NCBI GenBank assembly: GCA_964387885.1
Contig: CAYLYZ010000008.1
Span: 18,766-82,765, forward strand
Length of the DNA stretch: 64,000 nt
Source: JABGPL01 sp964387885
Lineage (GTDB): Bacteria > Electryoneota > AABM5-125-24 > Hatepunaeales > Hatepunaeaceae
Reading direction: 5' to 3'
Below, piece after piece: positions 32,363-39,820 of the stretch (position 1 is the stretch's first letter; every line of letters starts with the position of its first letter). The translations under genes and the position numbers were made by a program. The notes beneath the pieces are model-generated. The model did no database searches, was not told the DNA's origin, and saw nothing but the letters and a program-made list of their open reading frames with translations.

Positions 32363-32895
32363 CTTTATTTACCACAAAGACACGAAGGCACAAAGGAAAA
32401 TCTTTATATGATAACTCGTTTAATGCCTTTTCGGATTACGGGAACATTGAAGTTGATGAGCAAACCAAGTCGTAATCCAGTTAACTTCAAATATGTTAAC
32501 AATTGTGCATCATAAAGTGAAATCATTTTCTCAACTGCCTTTATTTCAACGATGACCATATCAGCAACCAAAATGTCCAAACGAAGATTTGCATCCAACC
32601 TAACGCCATTATACTTAACAGGCACAGAAACCTGAGATTTGTAAGGAATTTTGCGCTTATCCAGCTCATAACACAAGCACTTCTCATAGACAGTCTCTAA
32701 CAATCCTGGACCTAATGCCTTATGAACCTTAAAAGCAGCATCCACTACTTGCTTTGCAAATCCTTCAATATCCTTTGATAGTGGCTCATATTGGATCATC
32801 TTCCCACCCACATTTATCTAACCACTAAGACACTAAGACTCAAAGAACAGCTATAAATAAAAGTTTGTCTTTGTGCCTTTGTGCCTTCGTGGTAA
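32363..32895. mobile_element. GxxExxY ORF unit framed by CACAAAG inverted repeats
   Basis: The left arm (32363-32396) is ACCACAAAGACACGAAGGCACAAAGG-like. The right part has a direct-like ACCACTAAGACACTAAGACTC at 32820 and the inverted TTTGTCTTTGTGCCTTTGTG then CCTTCGTGGTAAA at 32863-32895. The right end touches the stop of the dehydrogenase gene at 32902. An ORF-less copy is at 23492-23555. No transposase. Confidence 0.62.
32404..32799 (-). CDS. GxxExxY protein (PD-(D/E)xK-like)
   Basis: About 131 residues. The signature is ALGPGLLETVYEKCLCYEL, followed by VPVKYNGVRLDANLRLDILV and VIVEIKAVEKM (Asp and Glu-x-Lys nuclease-type core), then QLLTYLKLTGLRLGLLINFN. The family is named for GLLETVY. 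Function unknown, fold nuclease-like. Start at 32799 (ATG) is preferred to a GTG at 32811, but not certain. Confidence 0.85.
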   Translation of the reverse strand: MIQYEPLSKDIEGFAKQVVDAAFKVHKALGPGLLETVYEKCLCYELDKRKIPYKSQVSVPVKYNGVRLDANLRLDILVADMVIVEIKAVEKMISLYDAQLLTYLKLTGLRLGLLINFNVPVIRKGIKRVII

Positions 32896-32901
32896 AAGCA
32901 T

Positions 32902-33948
32902 TTATATTGCTTCACACACAACATCACCCACACCAGCTGTCCCCAGAGGTCCTCCCATATCGCGTGGTACTTGCCCGGTCTTGACCATGTCCCGAACTAT
33001 ATCTTCAAGCCTTGGAGTCCATTCCGGATATCCCAGCGTTTCCATCATAACACCAACTGTCAGGATTGCTGCAAGTGGATTGGCTATGTCTTTACCGGCA
33101 TATTTTGGAGCGGATCCATGAACTGGTTCAAACAGTGATGTTCGTCCCGGATGAATATTACCTGAAGCGGCAACACCCATTCCTCCACAAAGTTGAGCTC
33201 CCATATCGGTGATAATATCTCCAAACATATTGCAGGATACAATCACATCAAACTGTTCAGGACGCTTAACCATCTGCATGAGTAGAGCATCAATGAACCA
33301 ATGGCTGGCTTCGATATCGGGATACTCTTCAGCAACTTCAAAGAAAGTCCTCTGCCAGAGATCACCTTCAAAACGCATCGCGTTTGATTTGTCCGACATA
33401 CAGACTTTGCTCATGTTGTTGGCTTTGGCATACTCGAATCCGTGACGGATGATCCTCTCTACGCCTTTTCGAGTATTAATTGATGTTTGTAATGCAACCT
33501 CTTCGGGAGTTCCTTTCTTGAATATTCCACCTGTGCCGGTATATAGACCTTCTGTGTTTTCACGAAACACAACGAAGTTTACATCTTCAGGGGTTCTGTC
33601 TTTCAAGGGACAAAGTGATTCATCAAGAAGGTGGCAGGGTCGGTAGTTTACGTAGAGGTCAAGTTTGAAGCGGCAACCAAGAAGAATGTCACGGGCATGG
33701 GTCATATCGGGAACTCTTGGATCACCGACTGCCCCTATATAAATCGCGTCATAATTGTCGCGGAAATTGGCAATTTCTTCGTCTGGGAGGGTAATTCCTG
33801 TTTCAAGATACTTATCGGCTCCATAGTCGAACTCATCCCAGGTTAGATCGACTCCGCCTTTGTCGCGGATGGCAGACATTACTTTGACGGCTTCGGTTGT
33901 TACATCAACACCTATGCCATCCCCAGGTACTACAGCGATTCGCGGCAT
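32902..33948 (-). CDS. Isocitrate/isopropylmalate dehydrogenase family protein
   Basis: A 348-residue NAD(P)-dependent beta-decarboxylating dehydrogenase. PGDGIGVDV at the N-terminus; substrate arginines in LLGCRFKLDLYVNYRP and FRENTEGLYTGTGG; catalytic Tyr/Lys region; metal Asp in NMFGDIITDMGAQLCGG; and HGSAPKYAGKDIANPLA for the adenine. LLGCR aligns with the LLSLR of isopropylmalate dehydrogenases rather than the serine-containing isocitrate motif, while RENTEG is shared with tartrate and homoisocitrate dehydrogenases. It probably supplies the leuB step for the neighbouring genes; an isocitrate role is possible. GGAG precedes ATG. Confidence 0.85.
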   Translation of the reverse strand: MPRIAVVPGDGIGVDVTTEAVKVMSAIRDKGGVDLTWDEFDYGADKYLETGITLPDEEIANFRDNYDAIYIGAVGDPRVPDMTHARDILLGCRFKLDLYVNYRPCHLLDESLCPLKDRTPEDVNFVVFRENTEGLYTGTGGIFKKGTPEEVALQTSINTRKGVERIIRHGFEYAKANNMSKVCMSDKSNAMRFEGDLWQRTFFEVAEEYPDIEASHWFIDALLMQMVKRPEQFDVIVSCNMFGDIITDMGAQLCGGMGVAASGNIHPGRTSLFEPVHGSAPKYAGKDIANPLAAILTVGVMMETLGYPEWTPRLEDIVRDMVKTGQVPRDMGGPLGTAGVGDVVCEAI

Positions 33949-34112
33949 GCAATTTACTCCGTATGAAATGATCGATAGTTTCTATATAATAAAGCTATTG
34001 TTATACTTTGTCAAGAAAACATTTCAGATGAAAAGATTTCAATAAAAAAAGTTGACTTATCGGGGTTTCTAATCGGTTTTATTGTCCCGTGAGACTTTTG
34101 ATCTAAGAGTGG

Positions 34113-34140
34113 ACAAGGGCATGTAAAAACATGCCCTTGT
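34113..34140. repeat. Perfect 12-bp hairpin ACAAGGGCATGT
   Basis: ACAAGGGCATGT-AAAA-ACATGCCCTTGT between the dehydrogenase and the crotonase gene. No U-run follows on the minus strand, so a simple intrinsic terminator is not supported; it fits the palindromic repeat class. Confidence 0.7.
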
Positions 34141-34232
34141 AGTAAATATTTATGTCTATACTCTCTGGAATGTAATATGCCATTTCGAGATAAATTACTG
34201 CGCGAGTAAGACAAATCTGAAAATGACTTGTA

Positions 34233-35078
34233 TTATTTTCCTTTAAATTCGGGAGGTCGCTTTTCGAGAAACGCTGTTAAACCTTCCTTACTGTCTTCTG
34301 TCGCGTAACAAAGACCAAACAGGTCTGCCTCGATTTGTAAACCATCATCCAGATTTGTTTCTAAACCACGGTTTACAGCTTCTATTGAATAAGCTAAAGC
34401 CATGGGACCTTTTGCCATTATCCCTTTAAGCATATTCTTTATCGCTGCTAAAAAGCCGTCTCTATCGAATAATTTGCGACCTTTCTCATCTTTTAATTCT
34501 TCACCATTTTCATCCTTCTGGTAAACCTCAACAGCTATATTCACAAGGCCAATACGATAAGCTTCCGCGGCTCCGATCATGCCACCACCAAGGAGCAGTT
34601 CCAGAGCCCTTCCTTTTCCAACCAGACGAGGCAATCGTTGAGTACCACCAAATCCGGGAAGTAAACCCAATCCAACTTCCGGTTGACCAAATCTGGCATG
34701 AGACGCAGCAACTCGCATATGACAAGCCATGGCAAGTTCACATCCACCACCTAAAGCAAAACCATTTACTGCTGCTATCACTGGTTTTTGAAGTTGCTCG
34801 ATTATTGTAGTCATAGCCTGACCGGCCATAGCGAAATCCCGACCGGATAATGGATCCTTAGTTGACAACTCACTGATATCAGCTCCAGCGACAAATGCTT
34901 TATTTCCCGAACCGATGAGAATCACTCCACCAACCACATCATTTTCGGCAATCAAATCAAACACATTACTCAGATCTTTAATAGTTGCACTATTAAGCGA
35001 GTTCATCGCCTTAGGTCGGTTGATTGTGACCGTAGCTATACCATTTTCAACATCGTAGATAAGATTTTCAAATTCCAC
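34233..35078 (-). CDS. Enoyl-CoA hydratase/isomerase family protein
   Basis: A 281-residue crotonase. The oxyanion-hole region is AFVAGADISEL, and the two catalytic glutamates are in FALGGGCELAMACHMR and RFGQPEVGLGLLPGFGG. The FGGTQRLPR and KRPPEFKGK C-terminal signatures are those of short-chain enoyl-CoA hydratases. A 15-residue charged insert (KDENGEELKDEKGRK) is unusual. It likely hydrates crotonyl-CoA or other enoyl-CoAs in the lower pathway. The start is GTG with GGGGAGG 5 nt upstream. Confidence 0.92.
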   Translation of the reverse strand: MEFENLIYDVENGIATVTINRPKAMNSLNSATIKDLSNVFDLIAENDVVGGVILIGSGNKAFVAGADISELSTKDPLSGRDFAMAGQAMTTIIEQLQKPVIAAVNGFALGGGCELAMACHMRVAASHARFGQPEVGLGLLPGFGGTQRLPRLVGKGRALELLLGGGMIGAAEAYRIGLVNIAVEVYQKDENGEELKDEKGRKLFDRDGFLAAIKNMLKGIMAKGPMALAYSIEAVNRGLETNLDDGLQIEADLFGLCYATEDSKEGLTAFLEKRPPEFKGK

Positions 35079-35483
35079 TGAAACCTCCCCTATGTTTTTG
35101 TTGCTTAATTTCCTTTGTGAAAAACATCACCTGTCCTAAGATACGTCCCCGGATCACTGATTGCAATCTCCCAAGACTCTCTCATCCCAAGAATGATTAT
35201 TCATGATCATAACATTCAAGAAAAGAATCGTCTTGATACAAAAATCGCACAACTTTAAGAGTCAGGTTTAGGATGAGTTGACTGATCTAATCGGAGAAAT
35301 GAGGACAAAACTGGTTCCGGGAGGTGCTTCTTTCGGAGAAATCCTGCATGATCTGCAGGTTTGAGTTGGATGTTACGGACATTTCTATAATATAAGAAAG
35401 ATAGAAATGTCCGCTACATCGCTATGGTCATACAAAGAATAATTCGATTTCTCGACCGAAATATTCAAAAAATATTCAGATAT
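35079..35483. other. Intergenic region, 405 bp
   Basis: Holds a perfect 13-bp hairpin at 35376-35413 and an open plus-strand stretch of about 28 codons (35278-35361) that I do not regard as a gene. No tRNA or clear promoter was seen. Confidence 0.5.
35376..35413. repeat. Palindrome CGGACATTTCTAT / ATAGAAATGTCCG
   Basis: A 13-bp perfect stem with a 12-nt A-rich loop, flanked by GTTA and CTAC. It lies just beyond the 3' end of the HU gene (minus strand). No U-run; it resembles the other short palindromic elements with GTxxCGGACA arms. Confidence 0.7.
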
Positions 35484-35795
35484 TTAGTCTTCGAGAGGCT
35501 TGCGAAGAATGCCTTTCAAAAGCTTACCAGGTCTGAAATGGGTTTTCAGTCGCGGCGGAATATAGATTATCTGATCCGGTTTCTTTGGGTTGCGTGCTTT
35601 TGGTTTAGCAGCAGTCTTTTTTACTTCGAAAACACCAAAGTTCCTTATCTCGATCCTGCATTGAGGATCACCCTCTGTCATCAATTCACGTAAGCTCTCG
35701 AACACGGCGTTTACAGCCTTGGCTGATTCCTTTGTCTCAAGATCAGCTTTCATTGCTACTCTTTCGACAATATCCTTTTTGATGTAAGTTGGCAT
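35484..35795 (-). CDS. HU/IHF-family DNA-binding protein
   Basis: A 103-residue nucleoid protein: an N-terminal helical dimerisation part (YIKKDIVERVAMKADLET), RIEIRNFGVFEVKKTAAK leading into the beta-arm, and the DNA-contacting tip ARNPKKPDQIIYIPPRLKTHFRPG where HU has ARNP and a proline. Bends DNA as a homo- or heterodimer. Slightly longer at the C-terminus than typical HU (90-95). Confidence 0.92.
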   Translation of the reverse strand: MPTYIKKDIVERVAMKADLETKESAKAVNAVFESLRELMTEGDPQCRIEIRNFGVFEVKKTAAKPKARNPKKPDQIIYIPPRLKTHFRPGKLLKGILRKPLED

Positions 35796-36080
35796 TTCAA
35801 TCTCTTAATTTATTGTTACTTACTACATTTCTTTTCAACAATCAGTTTGCTTGAGAAAATCTACTTCCCTCAAGCATTTCCTTACAATTCAAAGTGTTGC
35901 CCCGTTCAGGAACAACTTATGGACGAAAAATATAAACATTCATTTTGCGAAAGTAAAGTGAATAGGTGATTTAAATAAACTTTTCATACAACTTGTTGCC
36001 AATATTTCACATATCACCACTTTCTCACTATATTATCTCCATCGATAATCCCTTTTTTAACCTGAACCGAGTACTCGCTG
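35796..36080. promoter_or_regulatory. Divergent promoter region between HU and the GlmU-like gene
   Basis: This 285-bp A+T-rich spacer separates minus-strand HU from plus-strand genes, so it must hold both promoters. Towards the plus strand, TTTCAC at about 36006 and TATATT 18 nt later are a weak sigma-70-like pair; I do not assign a clear -35/-10 to HU. TTGAG...CTCAA arms near 35852-35875 form a short inverted repeat. Confidence 0.4.
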
Positions 36081-37406
36081 ATGAAAAAGAAAAATATTTG
36101 TATTTTCGAGGATAGAGACAGTAAATGGTTTGGTCCATTAACCTATACACGTCCCGTCTGGGAACTGCTTACAGGCGCGTATACATTCCTGCAAAGGTTA
36201 CAGCAACAATTTCCGGAGCATGAATTTATCTATAAATGTCGCTCAAATCTTAGGGCAGCATACAGTGAATCTTCCGGTTTGAAAACTCTTGATAGTCTTG
36301 AATATTCCGAGGATTTATTATTCATCAATGGAAGATGTATTTTCGATCTTGAAGATATTCAGCAGCTTCAGAATGAATCAGGTGACTGCTTATTTCTTGC
36401 AGAAAATGAAGTTGCTGCTATCCAGGTTGGGAAGAATAGCTCTAACCGGATCCTGTGGAACGACAAGGGTTTATTAGAACCTGACAGTCTTACACAACTG
36501 CCAGTTAAACAAGTAAATGCAAAACTCCACCGATTCCCCTGGGAGTTAATAAATAATTCGGGAAACCAGATTAAATCCGATCTGGATATCGTAAATGAAA
36601 CCAATCCCGGTACTCAAGTTTGTGTCCCGAATTATATAATAGTAAATAATCTAACAAACCTCACTTCAACCGGAAAAGTAATAATTAATCCCGGAGCTAT
36701 TGTAAACTCTTATATTAACATTATTCGGTTTGGCAGTAATGTCAGGCTTGGATCCGGAGCAATTTTAGACTCAACTAATGGACCTATCTGGATCGATGAT
36801 GATGCTGATATTCAACCAGGAGCAATAATCGAAGGTCCTGTATATATAGGAAAGAAGTCAATCATCAGACCCGGCGCTAAAATATCGGATGGAGTCTGCC
36901 TGGGACCTCAATGCCGCATTGGAGGTGAAGTTTCAAACACTATTATGATTGGCTATTCCAACAAACAGCATTCGGGATATCTGGGTTCATCTTATGTCGG
37001 TGAATGGGTGAATCTGGGTGCAGCTACAGACAACAGCGATTTAAAAAACAATTATCGTCCGGTTGATGTAATAATCGAAGGTGAGAAAATAGACACCGGC
37101 GACCTGCATGTCGGGGCAATGATATCTGACCATTGTAAAACCGCGATACACACTCGTCTTAACACCGGCACACTGAGCGGTGTATGTTGTAATCTATTCG
37201 GAGCGGATTTTCCAGCCAAATACATCCCATCTTTCACCTGGTTTGGATCAGATGGTTATGTCGAATATAAAATAGAAAAGGCACTGGAGACGATAGCGGC
37301 TGTTATGGAGCGTCGCAACAGAAGACTTACTCCTGTCATGCGAGGACTGCTGAAAGGTATTTTCGATTCAACAGCAAATGAAAGAAATGCGCTTCTCAAT
37401 GAATAA
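36081..37406 (+). CDS. GlmU-like nucleotidyl/acetyltransferase family protein (TIGR03991 type)
   Basis: A 441-residue protein related to bifunctional GlmU. The N-terminus (NICIFEDRDSKWFGPLTYTRPVWELL) lacks the normal pyrophosphorylase GxGTRM loop, as in the alternative GlmU family. The C-terminal half is a left-handed beta-helix with hexapeptide repeats (IRFGSNVRLGSGAIL, GPVYIGKKSIIRPGAKI), and ends in GSSYVGEWVNLGAATDNSDL and KTAIHTRLNTGT. It probably acts in UDP-sugar or cell-envelope precursor synthesis. The substrate is unknown. It is the first gene of a plus-strand unit with the next two. Confidence 0.85.
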   Translation: MKKKNICIFEDRDSKWFGPLTYTRPVWELLTGAYTFLQRLQQQFPEHEFIYKCRSNLRAAYSESSGLKTLDSLEYSEDLLFINGRCIFDLEDIQQLQNESGDCLFLAENEVAAIQVGKNSSNRILWNDKGLLEPDSLTQLPVKQVNAKLHRFPWELINNSGNQIKSDLDIVNETNPGTQVCVPNYIIVNNLTNLTSTGKVIINPGAIVNSYINIIRFGSNVRLGSGAILDSTNGPIWIDDDADIQPGAIIEGPVYIGKKSIIRPGAKISDGVCLGPQCRIGGEVSNTIMIGYSNKQHSGYLGSSYVGEWVNLGAATDNSDLKNNYRPVDVIIEGEKIDTGDLHVGAMISDHCKTAIHTRLNTGTLSGVCCNLFGADFPAKYIPSFTWFGSDGYVEYKIEKALETIAAVMERRNRRLTPVMRGLLKGIFDSTANERNALLNE

Positions 37407-38295
37407 AATTGCGCGTATTTCACAGATTGCGATAGCATTAATCCTGCTGGTTGCTGCCGGATTAAAAAGCACCGATATTGTCGGTTTTTCCCGCGAAATA
37501 GATGTGATAGTGTATGGACTCGTTCCGGGAAAAATGAACCCCCCATCAAGTTTATCCCTGTGGTCTGCGATTTTGGTGATAGCTGTTGAATTCGTCCTTG
37601 CCGGATTAATTATTACCGGATCCGGACTGAGGATAGTTACAATTTCAACATTAGTACTGATTGGAGGATTCACCTCCTTATCAATAATTGCAGTTTTGTC
37701 GGGAAAGCTCGATTCATGTGGTTGCTTTGGAGCTCTTATCGAGAGATCCCCGGGGATTTCCCTAATTGAGAATCTAATTCTCCTGATTCTCGCAATCATC
37801 TCAGTTCAGGTGAATATTAGGCAACGTTCTTTATCGGTAAAACCGTTTATTTTTATTATCTCGATTTCAATAATTTACTCAATCTTCTTCTACTTCTTTC
37901 CACCGAGATGGGCGGTGCTCAGAACTGGTATGGAATGGTCGAAGCCTGAAGCTTATCCTCAACTTCCCAGCTCCGAAAAGTTCGATATCTGGGTTCTTGA
38001 TCCGAATTGTTCTGATTGCCAAACAAAGGTTGATCTGCTCAACGAATTATCTCTGCTCAGCCCTTGTCTAATAGGTTTAACAGATGCTACACCCGGAAGA
38101 ATAGGTGAATTTGAAATTGATTTTGAGCCTCTGTTCCCTATTCATCAGACTGATTCAGGTACAATTGATAATTTTGGTCTACCATACGGAAGTCTTATTT
38201 CGGTAAATAATGGAACAGTAAGTGGGATCTGGCGTATAAATGATCTAAGACCGGACAACCCTGAGAGTGGAAAAACAACAGGCCAAAACCTATGA
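37378..38295 (+). CDS. MauE/DoxX-like membrane protein with CxxC
   Basis: A 305-residue membrane protein. Four to five transmembrane segments in the first 180 residues (ISQIAIALILLVAAGLK, LWSAILVIAVEFVLAGLII, IVTISTLVLIGGFTSL, LIENLILLILAIISV, FIFIISISIIYSIFFYF) and a DSCGCFG motif match MauE/DoxX-like redox membrane proteins. The C-terminal soluble part has LDPNCSDCQTKVDLL, a CxxC like a thioredoxin-type domain, but no full thioredoxin fold is evident. It overlaps the genes on both sides (29 nt and 4 nt; an alternative ATG at 37399 cuts the first overlap to 8 nt). It may handle disulfides. Confidence 0.75.
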   Translation: MKEMRFSMNKIARISQIAIALILLVAAGLKSTDIVGFSREIDVIVYGLVPGKMNPPSSLSLWSAILVIAVEFVLAGLIITGSGLRIVTISTLVLIGGFTSLSIIAVLSGKLDSCGCFGALIERSPGISLIENLILLILAIISVQVNIRQRSLSVKPFIFIISISIIYSIFFYFFPPRWAVLRTGMEWSKPEAYPQLPSSEKFDIWVLDPNCSDCQTKVDLLNELSLLSPCLIGLTDATPGRIGEFEIDFEPLFPIHQTDSGTIDNFGLPYGSLISVNNGTVSGIWRINDLRPDNPESGKTTGQNL

Positions 38296-39509
38296 AATTC
38301 GGAGCGATTATTGTTGGTGGGGGAAAAGGGGAACGACTATGTTCTGAAATCCCTAAATGTATGTTGTTGATTGAAAACGTCCCTATGATATTGCTTTCAA
38401 GCTGGGTATTTAATCAAATTAAGTGCATTGACTCTATCGTTCTGGTTGTACCGCCCGGTTATGAAAATAGAATTACCGAACTAAAAAAGAGATTTAAGCT
38501 AAACAAGATCAATGCTATAGTGCCTGGGGGAACCGAAAGACCTGATTCTGTGCGTGCCGGTTTGGATGCACTCAAGGGTGATATTGATCATGTTTTAATT
38601 CACGATGGGGCAAGACCATTAATATCAATGGATCTGATAAAAAAAACAATAGAAGTACTTTCGGATAATCAGGCAGTATCCGTTGGTACTCCTGTTACAG
38701 ACACGCTTCATTTGATGAAAGATAGTCATACGGCCAAAGGACCTGACAGAGACAATCTAATAGCCGTTCAAACCCCACAGGGTTTTAATCGAATGATGCT
38801 CACGAGGGCATTCGCAATTGCCAACACACGTGAAATGACTGCGACTGATGAGGTTACTATGGTTCGAAATGCTATGAGTGTTGATTCAGTGATTGTCAAG
38901 GGTGAATCGATCAATGTTAAAATCACTCATCCACAGGATCTGGAAATCTATGCTTCACAATTGAAGGAGAGAGTCCGAATTATGGAAGAATCTTCAAAAT
39001 CCAAAAAAATGCCTGTTAGTTCTCTATCATGGGGCGTACGTATAGGTGAGGGCTATGATGTTCATAGACTTGTATCGGGCAGAGACCTCATATTAGGCGG
39101 AGTTAAAGTTCCCTTTGACAAAGGACTCCAGGGGCATAGTGATGCGGATGTATTGACTCATGCAATATGTGATGCTCTACTCGGCGCAGCTTCTCTGGGT
39201 GACATAGGAGTTCATTTTCCGGATGACAGTTACATTTTCAAAGATATTTCAAGCCTGAAATTACTTGACCAGGTGTGCATGATTCTGGAGGGGAATGGTT
39301 TCAGACCTGTAAATGTAGATTCGACATTAATAATGGAAAAACCTCGTGTCGCTGATTATTTATATCTGATGCGGAGGAACATTGCAAAAAGATTAAAGCT
39401 TGAAGTCGAAAACGTCTCTGTCAAAGCTACTACCACTGAAGGGCTTGGGTTCGCTGGAACCGGAGAAGGAATTGCTGCGAAAGCAGTAGCTCTTGTGGGG
39501 AAGACTTAA
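38292..39509 (+). CDS. ispDF: Bifunctional IspD-IspF, isoprenoid MEP pathway
   Basis: A 405-residue fusion. IspD part (1-230): IIVGGGKGERL, VPGGTERPDSVRAGL, LIHDGARPLIS and TDEVTMV, which make CDP-methylerythritol. IspF part (about 248-405): GEGYDVHRLVSGRDLILGG (zinc ligands Asp and His), LQGHSDADVLTHAICDALLG, KATTTEGLGFAGTGEGIAA, which cyclise to MEcPP. The ATG overlaps the previous stop by 4 nt. The fusion is known in several bacterial lineages. Confidence 0.95.
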   Translation: MKFGAIIVGGGKGERLCSEIPKCMLLIENVPMILLSSWVFNQIKCIDSIVLVVPPGYENRITELKKRFKLNKINAIVPGGTERPDSVRAGLDALKGDIDHVLIHDGARPLISMDLIKKTIEVLSDNQAVSVGTPVTDTLHLMKDSHTAKGPDRDNLIAVQTPQGFNRMMLTRAFAIANTREMTATDEVTMVRNAMSVDSVIVKGESINVKITHPQDLEIYASQLKERVRIMEESSKSKKMPVSSLSWGVRIGEGYDVHRLVSGRDLILGGVKVPFDKGLQGHSDADVLTHAICDALLGAASLGDIGVHFPDDSYIFKDISSLKLLDQVCMILEGNGFRPVNVDSTLIMEKPRVADYLYLMRRNIAKRLKLEVENVSVKATTTEGLGFAGTGEGIAAKAVALVGKT

Positions 39510-39589
39510 ATAGCCAGGGACAGCTTGCTCAGGGATGTCAGTACTCCGACACCGGACATTAAACAAAAAAATAAAACAAAGGATAAATA

Positions 39590-39820
39590 ATGATAACAAC
39601 AATAATGGAGCTCCTCTCAAAGTGCCCTTTTTGCATGACTGCCAAAACCAATGATGAAACAGGAGACATTTTTGACAAACAAATGAAGATGCCTTCAATT
39701 TGTAGTAGAAAGCATATGGGCATGCTTTGTATGCTTTCTATAATTGTACTTATCATTGCTGGATTCATGGCAAAACACCATATCGCGAATCATAGAAACG
39801 GCTCCCTGGATGAAGCCTGA
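39590..39820 (+). CDS. Small Cys/Met/His-rich membrane-anchored protein upstream of copA
   Basis: A 76-residue protein, not recognised. N-terminal CPFC, then MKMPSICSRKHMGMLCM, a hydrophobic helix (LSIIVLIIAGFMA) and a KHHIANHRN tail. The density of Cys, Met and His suits soft-metal binding. It has AAAGGA 8 nt before ATG, and its stop overlaps the copA start by 11 nt, which argues for real, coupled expression. It may hand copper to the ATPase; that is inference. Confidence 0.6.
   Translation: MITTIMELLSKCPFCMTAKTNDETGDIFDKQMKMPSICSRKHMGMLCMLSIIVLIIAGFMAKHHIANHRNGSLDEA

Noticed and set aside
34113..34140. Intrinsic terminator of the crotonase gene
   Set aside because: Perfect stem but no U-run on the minus strand; kept as a repeat instead.
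35278..35361. Open plus-strand stretch of about 28 codons containing PGGASFGEIL
   Set aside because: Too short, no RBS or known family, and it ends next to a palindrome; may be a gene remnant but not supportable.
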